A DNA stretch of 29,468 bases, from positions 1-29,468 of the IMG/VR virus record IMGVR_UViG_3300020183_000344, one strand, 5' to 3'. Within the stretch, counting starts at the first letter, position 1. Every line of letters begins with the position of its first letter. The notes beneath the pieces are model-generated. The model had not been told where the DNA came from, made no database searches, and was given only the letters and a program-made list of their open reading frames with translations. This document shows, piece by piece, positions 6,645-12,899 of the stretch. A program made the translations under genes and the position numbers. The DNA is from a virus.

Positions 6645-6944
6645 TCAGACAGTGGGGGTGACTTTGATGACGGCGCTGGACTCGCCGCGGAAGGAGTCGA
6701 GCTGCGCTTCGGTGATGCCGAAAGCCTTGCACAGAGCTTCCATGTCTACGGAACCTTTGCGCTGTTCAATTGTCACGCGGACACCGTACTTCTCGCCGCG
6801 GTGCTTGCCTTCGCCGTACTCGTTAGCAATTGAGTCTTTGAGAACCTTGCACTTAGCGGTCAGGTCTTTGATCTGACGGTCGAACACTGCAAGGGTGTCG
6901 ATGTCGCTAGTGAGGGATTCGGTGAGAGAGATGATTTCGTTCAT
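6645..6944 (-). CDS. Hypothetical coiled-coil protein, 99 aa
   Basis: Start at ATG 6944, just after the leader AGCGAAGGATAGCGAA; the frame to 7058 is longer but crosses the leader. Residues 1-45 form a helical, coiled-coil-like region (SLTESLTSDIDTLAVFDRQI, KDLTAKCKVLKDSI). The second half has GEKYGVRVTIEQRKGSVD and a helix with a C-terminal RGESSAVIKV strand. The layout is like the small phage proteins that pair a coiled coil with a compact domain; role unknown. Confidence 0.65.
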   Translation of the reverse strand: MNEIISLTESLTSDIDTLAVFDRQIKDLTAKCKVLKDSIANEYGEGKHRGEKYGVRVTIEQRKGSVDMEALCKAFGITEAQLDSFRGESSAVIKVTPTV

Positions 6945-6996
6945 TTCGCTATCCTTCGCTATGGTTCGCATCAGGTATTGATGCGATAGGTGTAAC
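6942..6996 (-). repeat. Leader module, copy 3
   Basis: Minus strand: AGTTACACC, about 30 bases, then ATAGCGAAGGATAGCGAA before the ATG. It shares the AGCGAAGGATAGCG block with copy 1 and a diverged TTACA block. Itself built of a direct repeat, AGCGAAGG-AT-AGCGAA. Confidence 0.45.
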
Positions 6997-7023
6997 TGTA
7001 AAGTAGATTTATGGGCTGTGCAA
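6995..7023 (-). promoter_or_regulatory. Candidate promoter before the 99-aa gene
   Basis: Minus-strand TTGCAC (7023-7018), 17-base spacer, TACAGT (7000-6995), a reasonable sigma-70 match (4/6 and 4/6). It would transcribe the small genes downstream of the HNH nuclease. Assigned from sequence match only. Confidence 0.4.
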
Positions 7024-7058
7024 GTCTTTTTGAGTAGGGGAAACCCTAAGCGTTCCAT

Positions 7059-7163
7059 TTTTTGTGTGTTTTCAACCGAAGCGATTAGAGGCTCTACAAT
7101 CGATTTGTCGGTCTGGGTGCCCCAATCTATGTCCGACCCCTGAAAATCGCTTCTAGGGCCGTT
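7059..7163. other. Noncoding stretch between the 99-aa and HNH genes
   Basis: About 105 bases without a gene. It holds most of the AATCG(A/C)TT sites and a possible hairpin on the minus strand (GTCGG/CCGAC enclosing TGGG-GCA-CCCA) that has no U-run. A long A/T tract lies around 7057-7072. Confidence 0.45.
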
Positions 7164-7174
7164 TTAATCGATTC
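7078..7174. repeat. Cluster of AATCG(A/C)TT sites
   Basis: Four related 8-9-base sites occur in 97 bases: GAAGCGATT (7078-7086), CAATCGATT (7097-7105), AATCGCTTC (7145-7153) and AATCGATTC (7166-7174). The last two extend to the near-identical AATCG(C/A)TTCTAGGG. The sites occur in both orientations. They flank the end of the HNH gene and may be protein-binding sites or origin iterons. Confidence 0.45.
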
Positions 7175-7445
7175 TAGGGGCATTGCTGCGTACTTCGGAC
7201 AACAAGTCTTGTTCGTCGAAGCCCCAATGCTTCACAAACCCCTTAGTTCCCAGTCCGTGAACGCCTGTCTTGCCGCGGTGGTGTTCGGGGCATAAAGGAA
7301 TCACGTCCCAGTCGCTAGCCCTTCTGCCTGCGCCAGTACCAGCCCGGGGGTGGTGAAGCTCCGCAGGCGTCCCCGGGTAGCCCATACGCTTGCAGATAAT
7401 GCAGCCCATCTCTGCGACTAGGCTCATGTACTTCTTAACCTTCAC
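7164..7445 (-). CDS. HNH-type nuclease, Ref-like
   Basis: A 93-aa protein with a zinc/HNH core: Cys15-x-x-Cys18, ELHHPR with His31-His32, Cys52-x-x-His55-His56, and His63 in GVHGLG. The pattern CIIC, ELHHPR, PLCPEHHR and GVHGLGTKGF is that of the Ref-type (phage P1 RecA-dependent) nucleases and close HNH relatives. It probably nicks DNA near recombination structures. The start is GTG 7445, overlapping the PD-(D/E)XK gene by GTGA; ATG 6 codons in is an alternative. It sits with RusA and a second nuclease, so a recombination role is likely. Ref membership is from motif memory. Confidence 0.8.
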   Translation of the reverse strand: MKVKKYMSLVAEMGCIICKRMGYPGTPAELHHPRAGTGAGRRASDWDVIPLCPEHHRGKTGVHGLGTKGFVKHWGFDEQDLLSEVRSNAPRID

Positions 7446-7846
7446 AGCCGCTTGAACCCCTGTAACTCGAACATCTGCATCGGTTCGGTGTCCTGCCAGT
7501 CACCGCGGTCTGTTCTTCCACCCACCTCGATGTCTAGCGGATAGCTCGTGACGTTGCCCCACCAGATGCCCTCGGGGAAGCCATAGACAAGGACGAAGGG
7601 CACCATTAGTTTCTCAGCGAGAGCCTTCGACTCAAGGAATTTGTGAAGAGAAAGGAACATTTTTTTATACCTTTTTGCTCGGTGCTTAATCTCAATTACA
7701 CCGACCGGCTTTTCCCTCAACGCTAAGTAGTCAGCTCGGTACGAGATCGGCAGCTTGTAGAGGTTGCACTTCCATGCCTTCTCCAGCTTCTGCGCGATCT
7801 CCCTCTCAACCTTCAGGTGCTGCGGAGTCTCATACAACGGCCTCAC
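7442..7846 (-). CDS. PD-(D/E)XK superfamily nuclease (probable)
   Basis: 134 aa. The core motif is ADYLALREKPVGVIEIKHR: Asp39, then Glu52-x-Lys54 on the next strand, with Glu14/Glu16 on the first helix. This is the D-(x)n-(E/D)xK catalytic pattern of the VRR-NUC/PD-(D/E)XK family; the Asp is preceded by Tyr-Arg as usual. GTG 7846 overlaps the upstream stop (GTGA) and GTGA also links it to the HNH gene. Likely acts on phage or host DNA in replication or recombination. No zinc finger or helicase domain is present. Confidence 0.65.
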   Translation of the reverse strand: MRPLYETPQHLKVEREIAQKLEKAWKCNLYKLPISYRADYLALREKPVGVIEIKHRAKRYKKMFLSLHKFLESKALAEKLMVPFVLVYGFPEGIWWGNVTSYPLDIEVGGRTDRGDWQDTEPMQMFELQGFKRL

Positions 7847-8175
7847 AGGGTTACCGCTCCCTGTAGCCTCTGGTTCGCTTGTTCTGTCCTCCAGATGTCA
7901 CAGCGCATCCTTGCCGCTTCGAGGAGCCATCTCAACTCCTCTTCCTCGGCGGTAGCCTCCCTGATCCCAGCAAGGATTTCTAGGTAGTCCTTGTCGCTAT
8001 ACGCTTCTCTCTCTTGCGCGTTTACGGCTTCATAGCCTCTAGCGAGGGCGTCTTTCATCAGCAGAGCTTTCTTGCTCTTGCGGAACTCTTCTAAAAAAAT
8101 CCGATGGGCTTTCGCCTGTGCGTACTTTCTTGAGTTCGCAATGATGAAGTCAACTGCTTTGTGTGGGTCGCTCAT
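7843..8175 (-). CDS. Conserved phage protein of unknown function, 110 aa
   Basis: All-helical and highly charged (KYAQAKAHRIFLEEFRKSKK, ATAEEEELRWLLEAARMRCD ending IWRTEQANQR). The C-terminal pattern LRWLLEAA-RxxxDIWRTEQAxxR is one I know from many phages, always next to nuclease and RusA genes, with no known function. ATG 8175 has AAGGA 6 bases upstream and overlaps the previous stop by ATGA. Confidence 0.75.
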   Translation of the reverse strand: MSDPHKAVDFIIANSRKYAQAKAHRIFLEEFRKSKKALLMKDALARGYEAVNAQEREAYSDKDYLEILAGIREATAEEEELRWLLEAARMRCDIWRTEQANQRLQGAVTL

Positions 8176-8345
8176 CCTAAATCCTTCAGAACATATCTCA
8201 GTTCTTTGAAGTCTCTCTGTTCACTTTCTTTCGCTGCTTTCTCTGATATCAATAACTTGTTTAATTTGGATCTCCGGCTCCTGTCGTTTCTTAAAATCTT
8301 TTTCACAAACTTGATTACTTCATCTTGCTCTTGGGTCGTCAACAA
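8172..8345 (-). CDS. Hypothetical basic protein, 57 aa (TTG start)
   Basis: A frame below the usual length cut-off, from TTG 8345 to TGA 8172, with GGAG 7 bases before the TTG. Its stop overlaps the ATG of the next gene by ATGA, exactly as the real genes here do, and it starts inside the end of RusA. The protein is A+T-rich and very basic (DEVIKFVKKILRNDRSRRSK, KESEQRDFKELRYVL). It fills what would otherwise be a 145-base gap. No domain recognised. Confidence 0.6.
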   Translation of the reverse strand: MLTTQEQDEVIKFVKKILRNDRSRRSKLNKLLISEKAAKESEQRDFKELRYVLKDLG

Positions 8346-8676
8346 CTTCTATCTCCACTTTCAAATATCCACCAATTGATTCACCCCACTTGATTCTTAA
8401 ATCAACGATCTGTGAATCGTCTTCCCAAACTTTCGCATGAGTCAAACTGTCTAAAACTCCCTTGTAAAGATTATCAAGGTCGCGCTTACGATTATCTGGC
8501 CGATATGCAGTAATCGAAACTCTCAACGCGCCTTTCAATTCTTTTGCTGCATTCTGAATCTGGATTTGTTCCGCAACCGCTTTTCTGTATTCCCTTCCAA
8601 CTTTAGAAATAATCAATCGGCTTCGGAACATCCGCCACATATGATTCACAGATGGAGGCCAAGGTAAGGTAATCAT
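8320..8676 (-). CDS. rusA: RusA-family Holliday junction resolvase
   Basis: 118 aa, the usual size. Starts with the family signature PWPPSVNHMWR. The catalytic core YRPDNRKRDLDNLYKGVLDS carries Asp66 and Asp68, and WEDDSQI adds the third acidic residue at 86-87, matching Asp70, Asp72 and Asp91 of E. coli RusA. It resolves branched DNA made during replication or recombination as a homodimer. ATG 8676 overlaps the upstream stop by ATGA. Secure. Confidence 0.93.
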   Translation of the reverse strand: MITLPWPPSVNHMWRMFRSRLIISKVGREYRKAVAEQIQIQNAAKELKGALRVSITAYRPDNRKRDLDNLYKGVLDSLTHAKVWEDDSQIVDLRIKWGESIGGYLKVEIEVVDDPRAR

Positions 8677-8960
8677 TGTCTTTGAGTAGGTATGCGATTA
8701 CGGATTGTCTCAGCGGCGTTCTTCAACGCTGTGCTGAGTTCCCCTTCGTCTTCTTCTGCTGCTAGCTTCTCTACGACCTCAGCACAAGCCTCTCGTTCGA
8801 TCATCACTGCCTGCTTCGAGGTCTGGATCGCTATCGCCATGATCTCCGCCTTAGCGAACGACAGAGCGTCATCGAACTCCTGCTGGGTAAAGAGCTTGTG
8901 GCCCGTCCCTTTACCTAGCAGGAAAGCCTTTTGGAAGTCTGACAGTTCTGCTTTCTTCAT
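8673..8960 (-). CDS. Conserved hypothetical protein, 95 aa
   Basis: ATG 8960 with AGAGG 6 bases upstream. Helical, acidic protein. The segment IEREACAEVVEKLAAEEDEG is a pattern seen in many small phage proteins (EREACA-x-x-C/V-E) and recurs, weakly, in the 71-aa gene at 12900 and the 69-aa gene at 15604. Its role is unknown. The stop overlaps RusA by ATGA, so translation is coupled. Confidence 0.7.
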   Translation of the reverse strand: MKKAELSDFQKAFLLGKGTGHKLFTQQEFDDALSFAKAEIMAIAIQTSKQAVMIEREACAEVVEKLAAEEDEGELSTALKNAAETIRNRIPTQRQ

Positions 8961-8969
8961 TTTGTGCCT

Positions 8970-9200
8970 CTACGGTTTAGTTGATTCATCTTGCCTCCAG
9001 TCCCCATACTCGCCTCGATTTCCTAAAGCCCACTCTCGCTTGGTATCAGCCTCAAGTCTTGACCCGGGGTGGTTGTTGTTCCATTTGTTCAGCCATTCAA
9101 ATGCTTTGGAGCGGTTTTGCATTCGATACTTGATCAACCATCTCACTAAACATTGATGACGGAACAAATCTTCTCCTGATTCAAAATTCTCCGGCATCAT
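8970..9200 (-). CDS. Conserved hypothetical protein, 76 aa
   Basis: Starts at ATG 9200 or 9197, overlapping the helicase end by up to 20 bases. The longer frame to 9305 is the helicase read out of frame. Pattern: FRHQCLVRWLIKYRMQNR, HPGSRLEADTKREWALGNRG, ending GDWR. Conserved Arg/Trp residues suggest nucleic acid binding, and it always keeps this place after a helicase in related arrangements I recall. No named domain. No clear ribosome binding site, so coupling is likely. Confidence 0.65.
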   Translation of the reverse strand: MMPENFESGEDLFRHQCLVRWLIKYRMQNRSKAFEWLNKWNNNHPGSRLEADTKREWALGNRGEYGDWRQDESTKP

Positions 9201-10122
9201 CAAACGCCATCGGAACAGCTTCAGGACTTTCAAGGTATTGCAAAGATTCACGGTGAAACCAAAGTTTGTACCTTTCTTCAACCGCACCGTTTCTTTGTTT
9301 TTCACACATCAAAAGCATATCCGGTACATCCGATCCAATTGGTTTACCGTCCTTGATTGCGTTCTCCTTCTTTTTGTTTCGCCAAACAATGAAAACATTA
9401 TCAACTTGGTCTGTGATGGAACTAGACCCTTTGATGTCCATTTTGTTTGGGCGATCTTCTTCACTTCCGCTTTTACGGATATGGTGAACTAAATGAATGT
9501 GGACTTGATGATCTCTCGCAACAGAAGTTAGTTTGTCAACAAACTGTTTCTGTCCATTGTAGTCATCTTCGCCTGCAACGCATTTCATTAGGTTATCAAT
9601 GATGATGTGGTTGCATTTCAATTCAACCGCGGAGTATCTAGCCATTGCAATCACTTCTCTCGCACTGGTAGATCCCTGTTGGTCGTAGAGGTACATCTTT
9701 TTGTGGAGACTATCCACCAGCCGCATACGATGCTTCTCGAACCAAGTTTCCAAACTCTGAAACTGCGGGGCGCGGAAGTTTTTGCTATAAAACTGCTGGG
9801 CAATACGTTCAAAGGTTCTGACCGGAGTCATCTCAAAGCTAGCAATGACGACCTTCTGGCCTTGCTTGCAGAGACTGAGAGCAACTTGGGTGGTCAGCAT
9901 TGATTTGCCTGATCCGTTGCTCCCAGCCCAGATGGTTACCTCACCGGGGCGGAACTCGAAGTCGTCCCAGCTCTGCGACCACGGCATCGTGATGCCCCGT
10001 TTCTGGGGAGCTAGCATCGCCCCCTCGAAGTCCGCTTGGAAAAGAATTACGTCCCGAACCTTACGGGACATCTCCTTCGGTTCGTACCACTCGTCAACGT
10101 CGATGTCGTAAATCAGTTCCAT
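9181..10122 (-). CDS. DnaB-like replicative helicase, ATPase domain only
   Basis: 313 aa, the RecA-like C-terminal domain of SF4 helicases without a primase or DnaB N-terminal domain. Walker A GSNGSGKS (67-74), catalytic Glu97 in ASFEM, Walker B HIIIDN (172-177), then the motif 3/4 region HLVHHIRKSG (about 210-219) and the KGSSSITDQVDNVFIVWR loop (about 231-248). Unwinds the phage fork as a ring. ATG 10122 sits inside the end of the DUF1376 gene (ATGGAACTGA). It is coupled with that replication protein, which may load it. Assignment of the fold is secure, the exact role inferred. Confidence 0.88.
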   Translation of the reverse strand: MELIYDIDVDEWYEPKEMSRKVRDVILFQADFEGAMLAPQKRGITMPWSQSWDDFEFRPGEVTIWAGSNGSGKSMLTTQVALSLCKQGQKVVIASFEMTPVRTFERIAQQFYSKNFRAPQFQSLETWFEKHRMRLVDSLHKKMYLYDQQGSTSAREVIAMARYSAVELKCNHIIIDNLMKCVAGEDDYNGQKQFVDKLTSVARDHQVHIHLVHHIRKSGSEEDRPNKMDIKGSSSITDQVDNVFIVWRNKKKENAIKDGKPIGSDVPDMLLMCEKQRNGAVEERYKLWFHRESLQYLESPEAVPMAFDDAGEF

Positions 10123-10817
10123 GATGGGTTTCCAAACTCGTCTACTGTTGCCTTCGGATTCGCTTTCTCGTACCACTCAGCCTTGAAGCCGCGCCACCCG
10201 TGCTCGGCGCTGAAGCGGATCGCCTCAGCCGGGGTGATGCCAGCGCGGGATGCTTCATTACAGATTAGCTTGTAGGAAGTCTGCGTCAACGGAGATTTTC
10301 TAGCTTGCAGGTAATCCTCCCAAACTTGGTCTTCAAGGTCTTCAGGTTTTTGAACGACAGATATATCTTTTTTACTTTGGTTATTGGTTATTGGTTTATG
10401 GTTTATGGTTAGTTGCTCTAACGTTGAACTACCGTCGAACACTTGTTCAACAGGTGTTGAACGTTTGTTGCTCTTGCGTTTAACAGATGTCTCACTAGCG
10501 TTCTTCTTGCGTTCAGCAGATGCTTTGCCAGCCCTTGATCGCTTCTCCTGATTAGCTTCGTACTCTTCGATCTCTTTGTCGCATCTTGAGTGCCTCCAGA
10601 CCCCTTGTTCGCCTAACTTAAAGTACGAATTTAGGATCAGGCGAACGGTATCCTGATCGCTTCCAATCTGGAAGGCGAGCAGTTCAAGATCGTTAACAAG
10701 AGGCTGCTGCTTGTCGTAGTACCGCCAGATCAAGCGCAGGTATGCCATCGTCTGAGCGTCCGTCAAACGTGACGTAGCCCTGATGAAATCACCTATGTGA
10801 TGCTGGTAATAGAACAC
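10113..10817 (-). CDS. DUF1376 replication protein
   Basis: 234 aa. Residues about 3-65 match DUF1376: YYQHHIGDFIRATSRLTD, then YLRLIWRYYDKQQPL, typical of phage replication initiation-type proteins with a winged-helix-like fold. A basic, low-complexity linker (about 90-150) leads to a conserved C-terminal region, VWEDYLQARKSPLTQTSY, then WRGFKAEWY. It precedes the helicase directly, as O-type initiators precede helicase loaders or helicases. The start is GTG 10817, with GGGGA 7 bases upstream that lies inside a predicted stem (10822-10919). Probably recruits the helicase to the origin (inference). Confidence 0.78.
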   Translation of the reverse strand: MFYYQHHIGDFIRATSRLTDAQTMAYLRLIWRYYDKQQPLVNDLELLAFQIGSDQDTVRLILNSYFKLGEQGVWRHSRCDKEIEEYEANQEKRSRAGKASAERKKNASETSVKRKSNKRSTPVEQVFDGSSTLEQLTINHKPITNNQSKKDISVVQKPEDLEDQVWEDYLQARKSPLTQTSYKLICNEASRAGITPAEAIRFSAEHGWRGFKAEWYEKANPKATVDEFGNPSWN

Positions 10818-10821
10818 AACT

Positions 10822-10919
10822 CAATCCCCATCGGTGGACGACCCCAGTGTGAGAATTACCGGGGGCTGTCCACCATTGCAGTGGCTTACGGCATCTGAGG
10901 CCGTCCCCGATGGAGACTG
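10822..10919 (-). promoter_or_regulatory. Predicted three-way junction over a ribosome binding site
   Basis: In the minus-strand RNA, CAGTCTCCATCGG (10919-10907) pairs fully with CCGATGGGGATTG (10834-10822), 13 bp including two G-U pairs that would be C-A mismatches on the plus strand. Inside are two hairpins: ACGGC/GCCGT (10904-10888) and GGTGGAC/GTCCACC (10874-10833), the latter sharing two bases with the outer stem and holding an inner CCCC/GGGG. The GGGGA ribosome binding site of the gene starting at GTG 10817 lies in the outer stem. It therefore looks like a translational switch. Confidence 0.5.
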
Positions 10920-10983
10920 CTTGCGATGCCCCTATTGCGCTTCTCACGGCGCTGACATAGTGTATGAGCGAACCTCATCCAAG
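10920..10983. other. Short noncoding stretch
   Basis: Together with the structured element this makes a gap of about 165 bases between the 150-aa gene and the DUF1376 gene. Two minus-strand frames cross it: 30 codons from an ATG at about 10975 and 52 codons from a GTG at about 10940. Neither has a convincing ribosome binding site. Confidence 0.35.
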
Positions 10984-11436
10984 TCAAGGTCTCAATCTTC
11001 TAACTTTGCACATATGATGGAAGTCGTGCGATTTGCCGTTACTATCGACAGCCTGTCTTTGATAGCCATAAGGCGTTTTTCTTTGGATAGAAACCATAGT
11101 GTAATGCTCCTTAGTTCTACAAAGTTCAAATTTTTCACCAACTTTCAAAAAACCTAAAACAGTATGATCATCCTCTTCTTTTTGCATTTCCAACTTGTAA
11201 GATTGAATTAACTTTTTGAGATATTCAACAGATGAGAAATGAATGTCGCTTAAATGCGCTTTATGACAAATCATTTGTTTTTTTCTTGCCGGGTCTTTTA
11301 ATAAGTAAATATAAATTTGATTATCTCGAATTTTTATGGGGTAACTTTCATCATCAGGCCGTTGCCTTGCCCATTCTTCTAAAGACTCCAAAACAACTTC
11401 TAATTGTCTAATTTTTACTAACAGTTGCTTGTTCAT
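10984..11436 (-). CDS. Hypothetical A+T-rich protein, 150 aa
   Basis: Noticeably richer in A+T and Lys/Ile than neighbours, as if recently acquired. N-terminal helix with heptad-like leucines (MNKQLLVKIRQLEVVLESLE). A central mixed region follows (YPIKIRDNQIYIYLL, DPARKKQMICHKAHL). A C-terminal basic beta-rich part has VGEKFELCRTKEHYTMV and KSHDFHHMCKVRR. His and Cys residues near the end (HHxC) could bind metal, but the full set is not seen. ATG 11436 overlaps the previous stop by ATGA. Not recognised. Confidence 0.6.
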   Translation of the reverse strand: MNKQLLVKIRQLEVVLESLEEWARQRPDDESYPIKIRDNQIYIYLLKDPARKKQMICHKAHLSDIHFSSVEYLKKLIQSYKLEMQKEEDDHTVLGFLKVGEKFELCRTKEHYTMVSIQRKTPYGYQRQAVDSNGKSHDFHHMCKVRRLRP

Positions 11437-11747
11437 TTGCGACCTTTCTGTTTGGCAAGTCTAGCTTTCGCTACCCTGCCTTCTAAACCCTTCCTGCGCT
11501 GTATGTCCTCTCTAAGAGCGTAGTTGATGTACCCCTCCGGGGTGGGGTGAAAGAAGTCCCTCAGAACGGGTTCTATGCAGTCCCAGTCGAGTCCTACAAG
11601 GGTCTCCAGCTCCTCATGATCTAGAGGCAGCGGGCCTTCTTTTAAGTAGTAGAGATCGATCATTCTTCTAAAAGCCAGATCCTCTGCATCAGGGAGATGT
11701 TCTGTCAGTTTTAGATACTGATCTACATCAAACTTGTACCATTTCAT
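11433..11747 (-). CDS. Second DUF1376 protein, short form
   Basis: 104 aa, almost only the DUF1376 domain: MKWYKFDVDQYLKLTEHLPD, AEDLAFRRMIDLYYLKEGPL, then ETLVGLDWDCIEPVLRDFF. It ends with a short basic tail (RRKGLEGRVAKARLAKQKG), where a full-length family member would continue. Linked to both neighbours by ATGA joints. It may cooperate with, or compete with, the longer DUF1376 protein at 10113. Domain assignment good, role inferred. Confidence 0.78.
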   Translation of the reverse strand: MKWYKFDVDQYLKLTEHLPDAEDLAFRRMIDLYYLKEGPLPLDHEELETLVGLDWDCIEPVLRDFFHPTPEGYINYALREDIQRRKGLEGRVAKARLAKQKGRK

Positions 11748-11929
11748 GATGCCTCCGGAACGTCACGCCATTCGGTTTCAATGACATAGCTTTCACCATC
11801 CTTAAAGCCTTCTCTGATCCATTTCTGCTGAAGGATATTAAGAGGTCTTGAATGTAGATAATCGTGATCAGTTTCCGTTTTCGTTCGTTTCACAAACTGC
11901 AATTCAACGGTTGGTTTCCAAGGACTCAC
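11744..11929 (-). CDS. Hypothetical protein, 61 aa
   Basis: GTG 11929 overlaps the preceding stop (GTGA), with GGAG 8 bases upstream. Small hydrophilic protein (KPTVELQFVKRTKTETDHDY, LNILQQKWIREGFKDGESYV). The sequence is strand-helix-strand-like and ends in EWRDVPEAS. No known domain. Confidence 0.6.
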   Translation of the reverse strand: MSPWKPTVELQFVKRTKTETDHDYLHSRPLNILQQKWIREGFKDGESYVIETEWRDVPEAS

Positions 11930-12219
11930 GTCTTTTTCTCCGTATAAAGGGATCCATGATGGCGGCAGCGGGCCTTAAAATTTGATGCTCCCACTGACCG
12001 GGTGATACCAAAGAACCGCGGGGCGGTATAGAGGGGTGTCATGTCGTCATAAAACTTGTCCCATGACAGCAGGTTTTGACTGTGACTAATCCACGCCACC
12101 GGCTCTTTAGCCTGCTCGATTGCAGCTCGGAGGGCGGTGATGGCATCGTCCACAAATACTTCATCCGCAACCTCTTCTAACACCTCCAGCGCCTGCTGCG
12201 CGGCTTGTCTCAGGCTCAT
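11926..12219 (-). CDS. Conserved hypothetical phage protein, 97 aa
   Basis: N-terminal helix SLRQAAQQALEVLEEVAD and ITALRAAIEQAKEPVAWI are the signature of a very common phage family with the KEPVAW motif. MTPLYTAP follows, as usual. The last ~30 residues after TAP are basic and unlike the usual ending; a frame change there is possible, though the stop forms the standard GTGA joint with the next gene. Function unknown in the whole family. Confidence 0.75.
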   Translation of the reverse strand: MSLRQAAQQALEVLEEVADEVFVDDAITALRAAIEQAKEPVAWISHSQNLLSWDKFYDDMTPLYTAPRFFGITRSVGASNFKARCRHHGSLYTEKKT

Positions 12220-12845
12220 GTCCGCTCCTTAAAGTCGTAAAACCAATCGTCTCCTGCGGCCCACTTGCGTGTGCCATCGACCGACCAAAAGTTTTTAGCG
12301 GCTTGAAAGTCCGGGGTCTTTGTCTCGGAGGGCACGAGGCTCTGGTCGTACCACAGGCAGCGATTGTTTGGTTGCGCCGCAAACTGACCTCCCTCCAACC
12401 GCAAAAAGTTAAAGGATTTGTGTTCCTCTGCTTGTTCGCTAAATCCGGTGTCAAGATCCGTTTCGTCGGCGCAGAAATCAACCGTGAACATGTAATTTCC
12501 AAAATGCCATGTTCGATCCTTTCCGAAAAACTTCACGCCAAGGTTTCTGAGGCCAATCTTCTCGCTCACCGTGAAGCGATACCCCATGCAATCCCAAAGT
12601 TGCAAGACATCTATGGGCAGGTGGGTCGCGTCTTCTTTCCAGACATAAGCATGGATGGGAAGTTTGTCGTACAAAGCGCCGTAGTTCGGCAGGAGAGACT
12701 CAATCCTAAATACCTGACCCCTCAACGCCTTTAAACTGACCCAGATGGCAGGCTCAAATTCTCCATGCCCTTTCTTACCGTTGTAGAGGAATTCCCGCTT
12801 GATAAAGCATTTAATCGGGGGCAAAGACGCAAAAACATAGCTCAT
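12216..12845 (-). CDS. Conserved hypothetical protein, 209 aa
   Basis: AAGGAG 6 bases before ATG 12845. A beta-rich protein recognisable by IKCFIKREFLYNGKKGHGEF, LPIHAYVWKE, LQLWDCMGYRFTVSE, YMFTVDFCADETD and FAAQPNNRCLWYD. I recall this family from many tailed phages, always with PIHA, LQLWDC, FTVDW and AAQPNNR motifs, but no function is known. Lies downstream of the repressor and another small gene. Possibly host-takeover, by position only. Confidence 0.75.
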   Translation of the reverse strand: MSYVFASLPPIKCFIKREFLYNGKKGHGEFEPAIWVSLKALRGQVFRIESLLPNYGALYDKLPIHAYVWKEDATHLPIDVLQLWDCMGYRFTVSEKIGLRNLGVKFFGKDRTWHFGNYMFTVDFCADETDLDTGFSEQAEEHKSFNFLRLEGGQFAAQPNNRCLWYDQSLVPSETKTPDFQAAKNFWSVDGTRKWAAGDDWFYDFKERT

Positions 12846-12899
12846 GTATTGCTCCTTGTAGTTACAGTGTCTCTAACATCAGTCGGGAGGCGTCGTCAG

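Noticed and set aside
10875-10886. GCCACTG on the minus strand, as in cobalamin riboswitches
   Set aside because: The other conserved parts, including the B12 box and the GGGAA/GGTG core, are missing.
10834-11157. Plus-strand frame with CLRCPYC-x-x-H, zinc-ribbon-like
   Set aside because: No ribosome binding site, it lies on the wrong strand for the operon, and its second half is the shadow of the 150-aa gene; the Cys spacing is probably chance.
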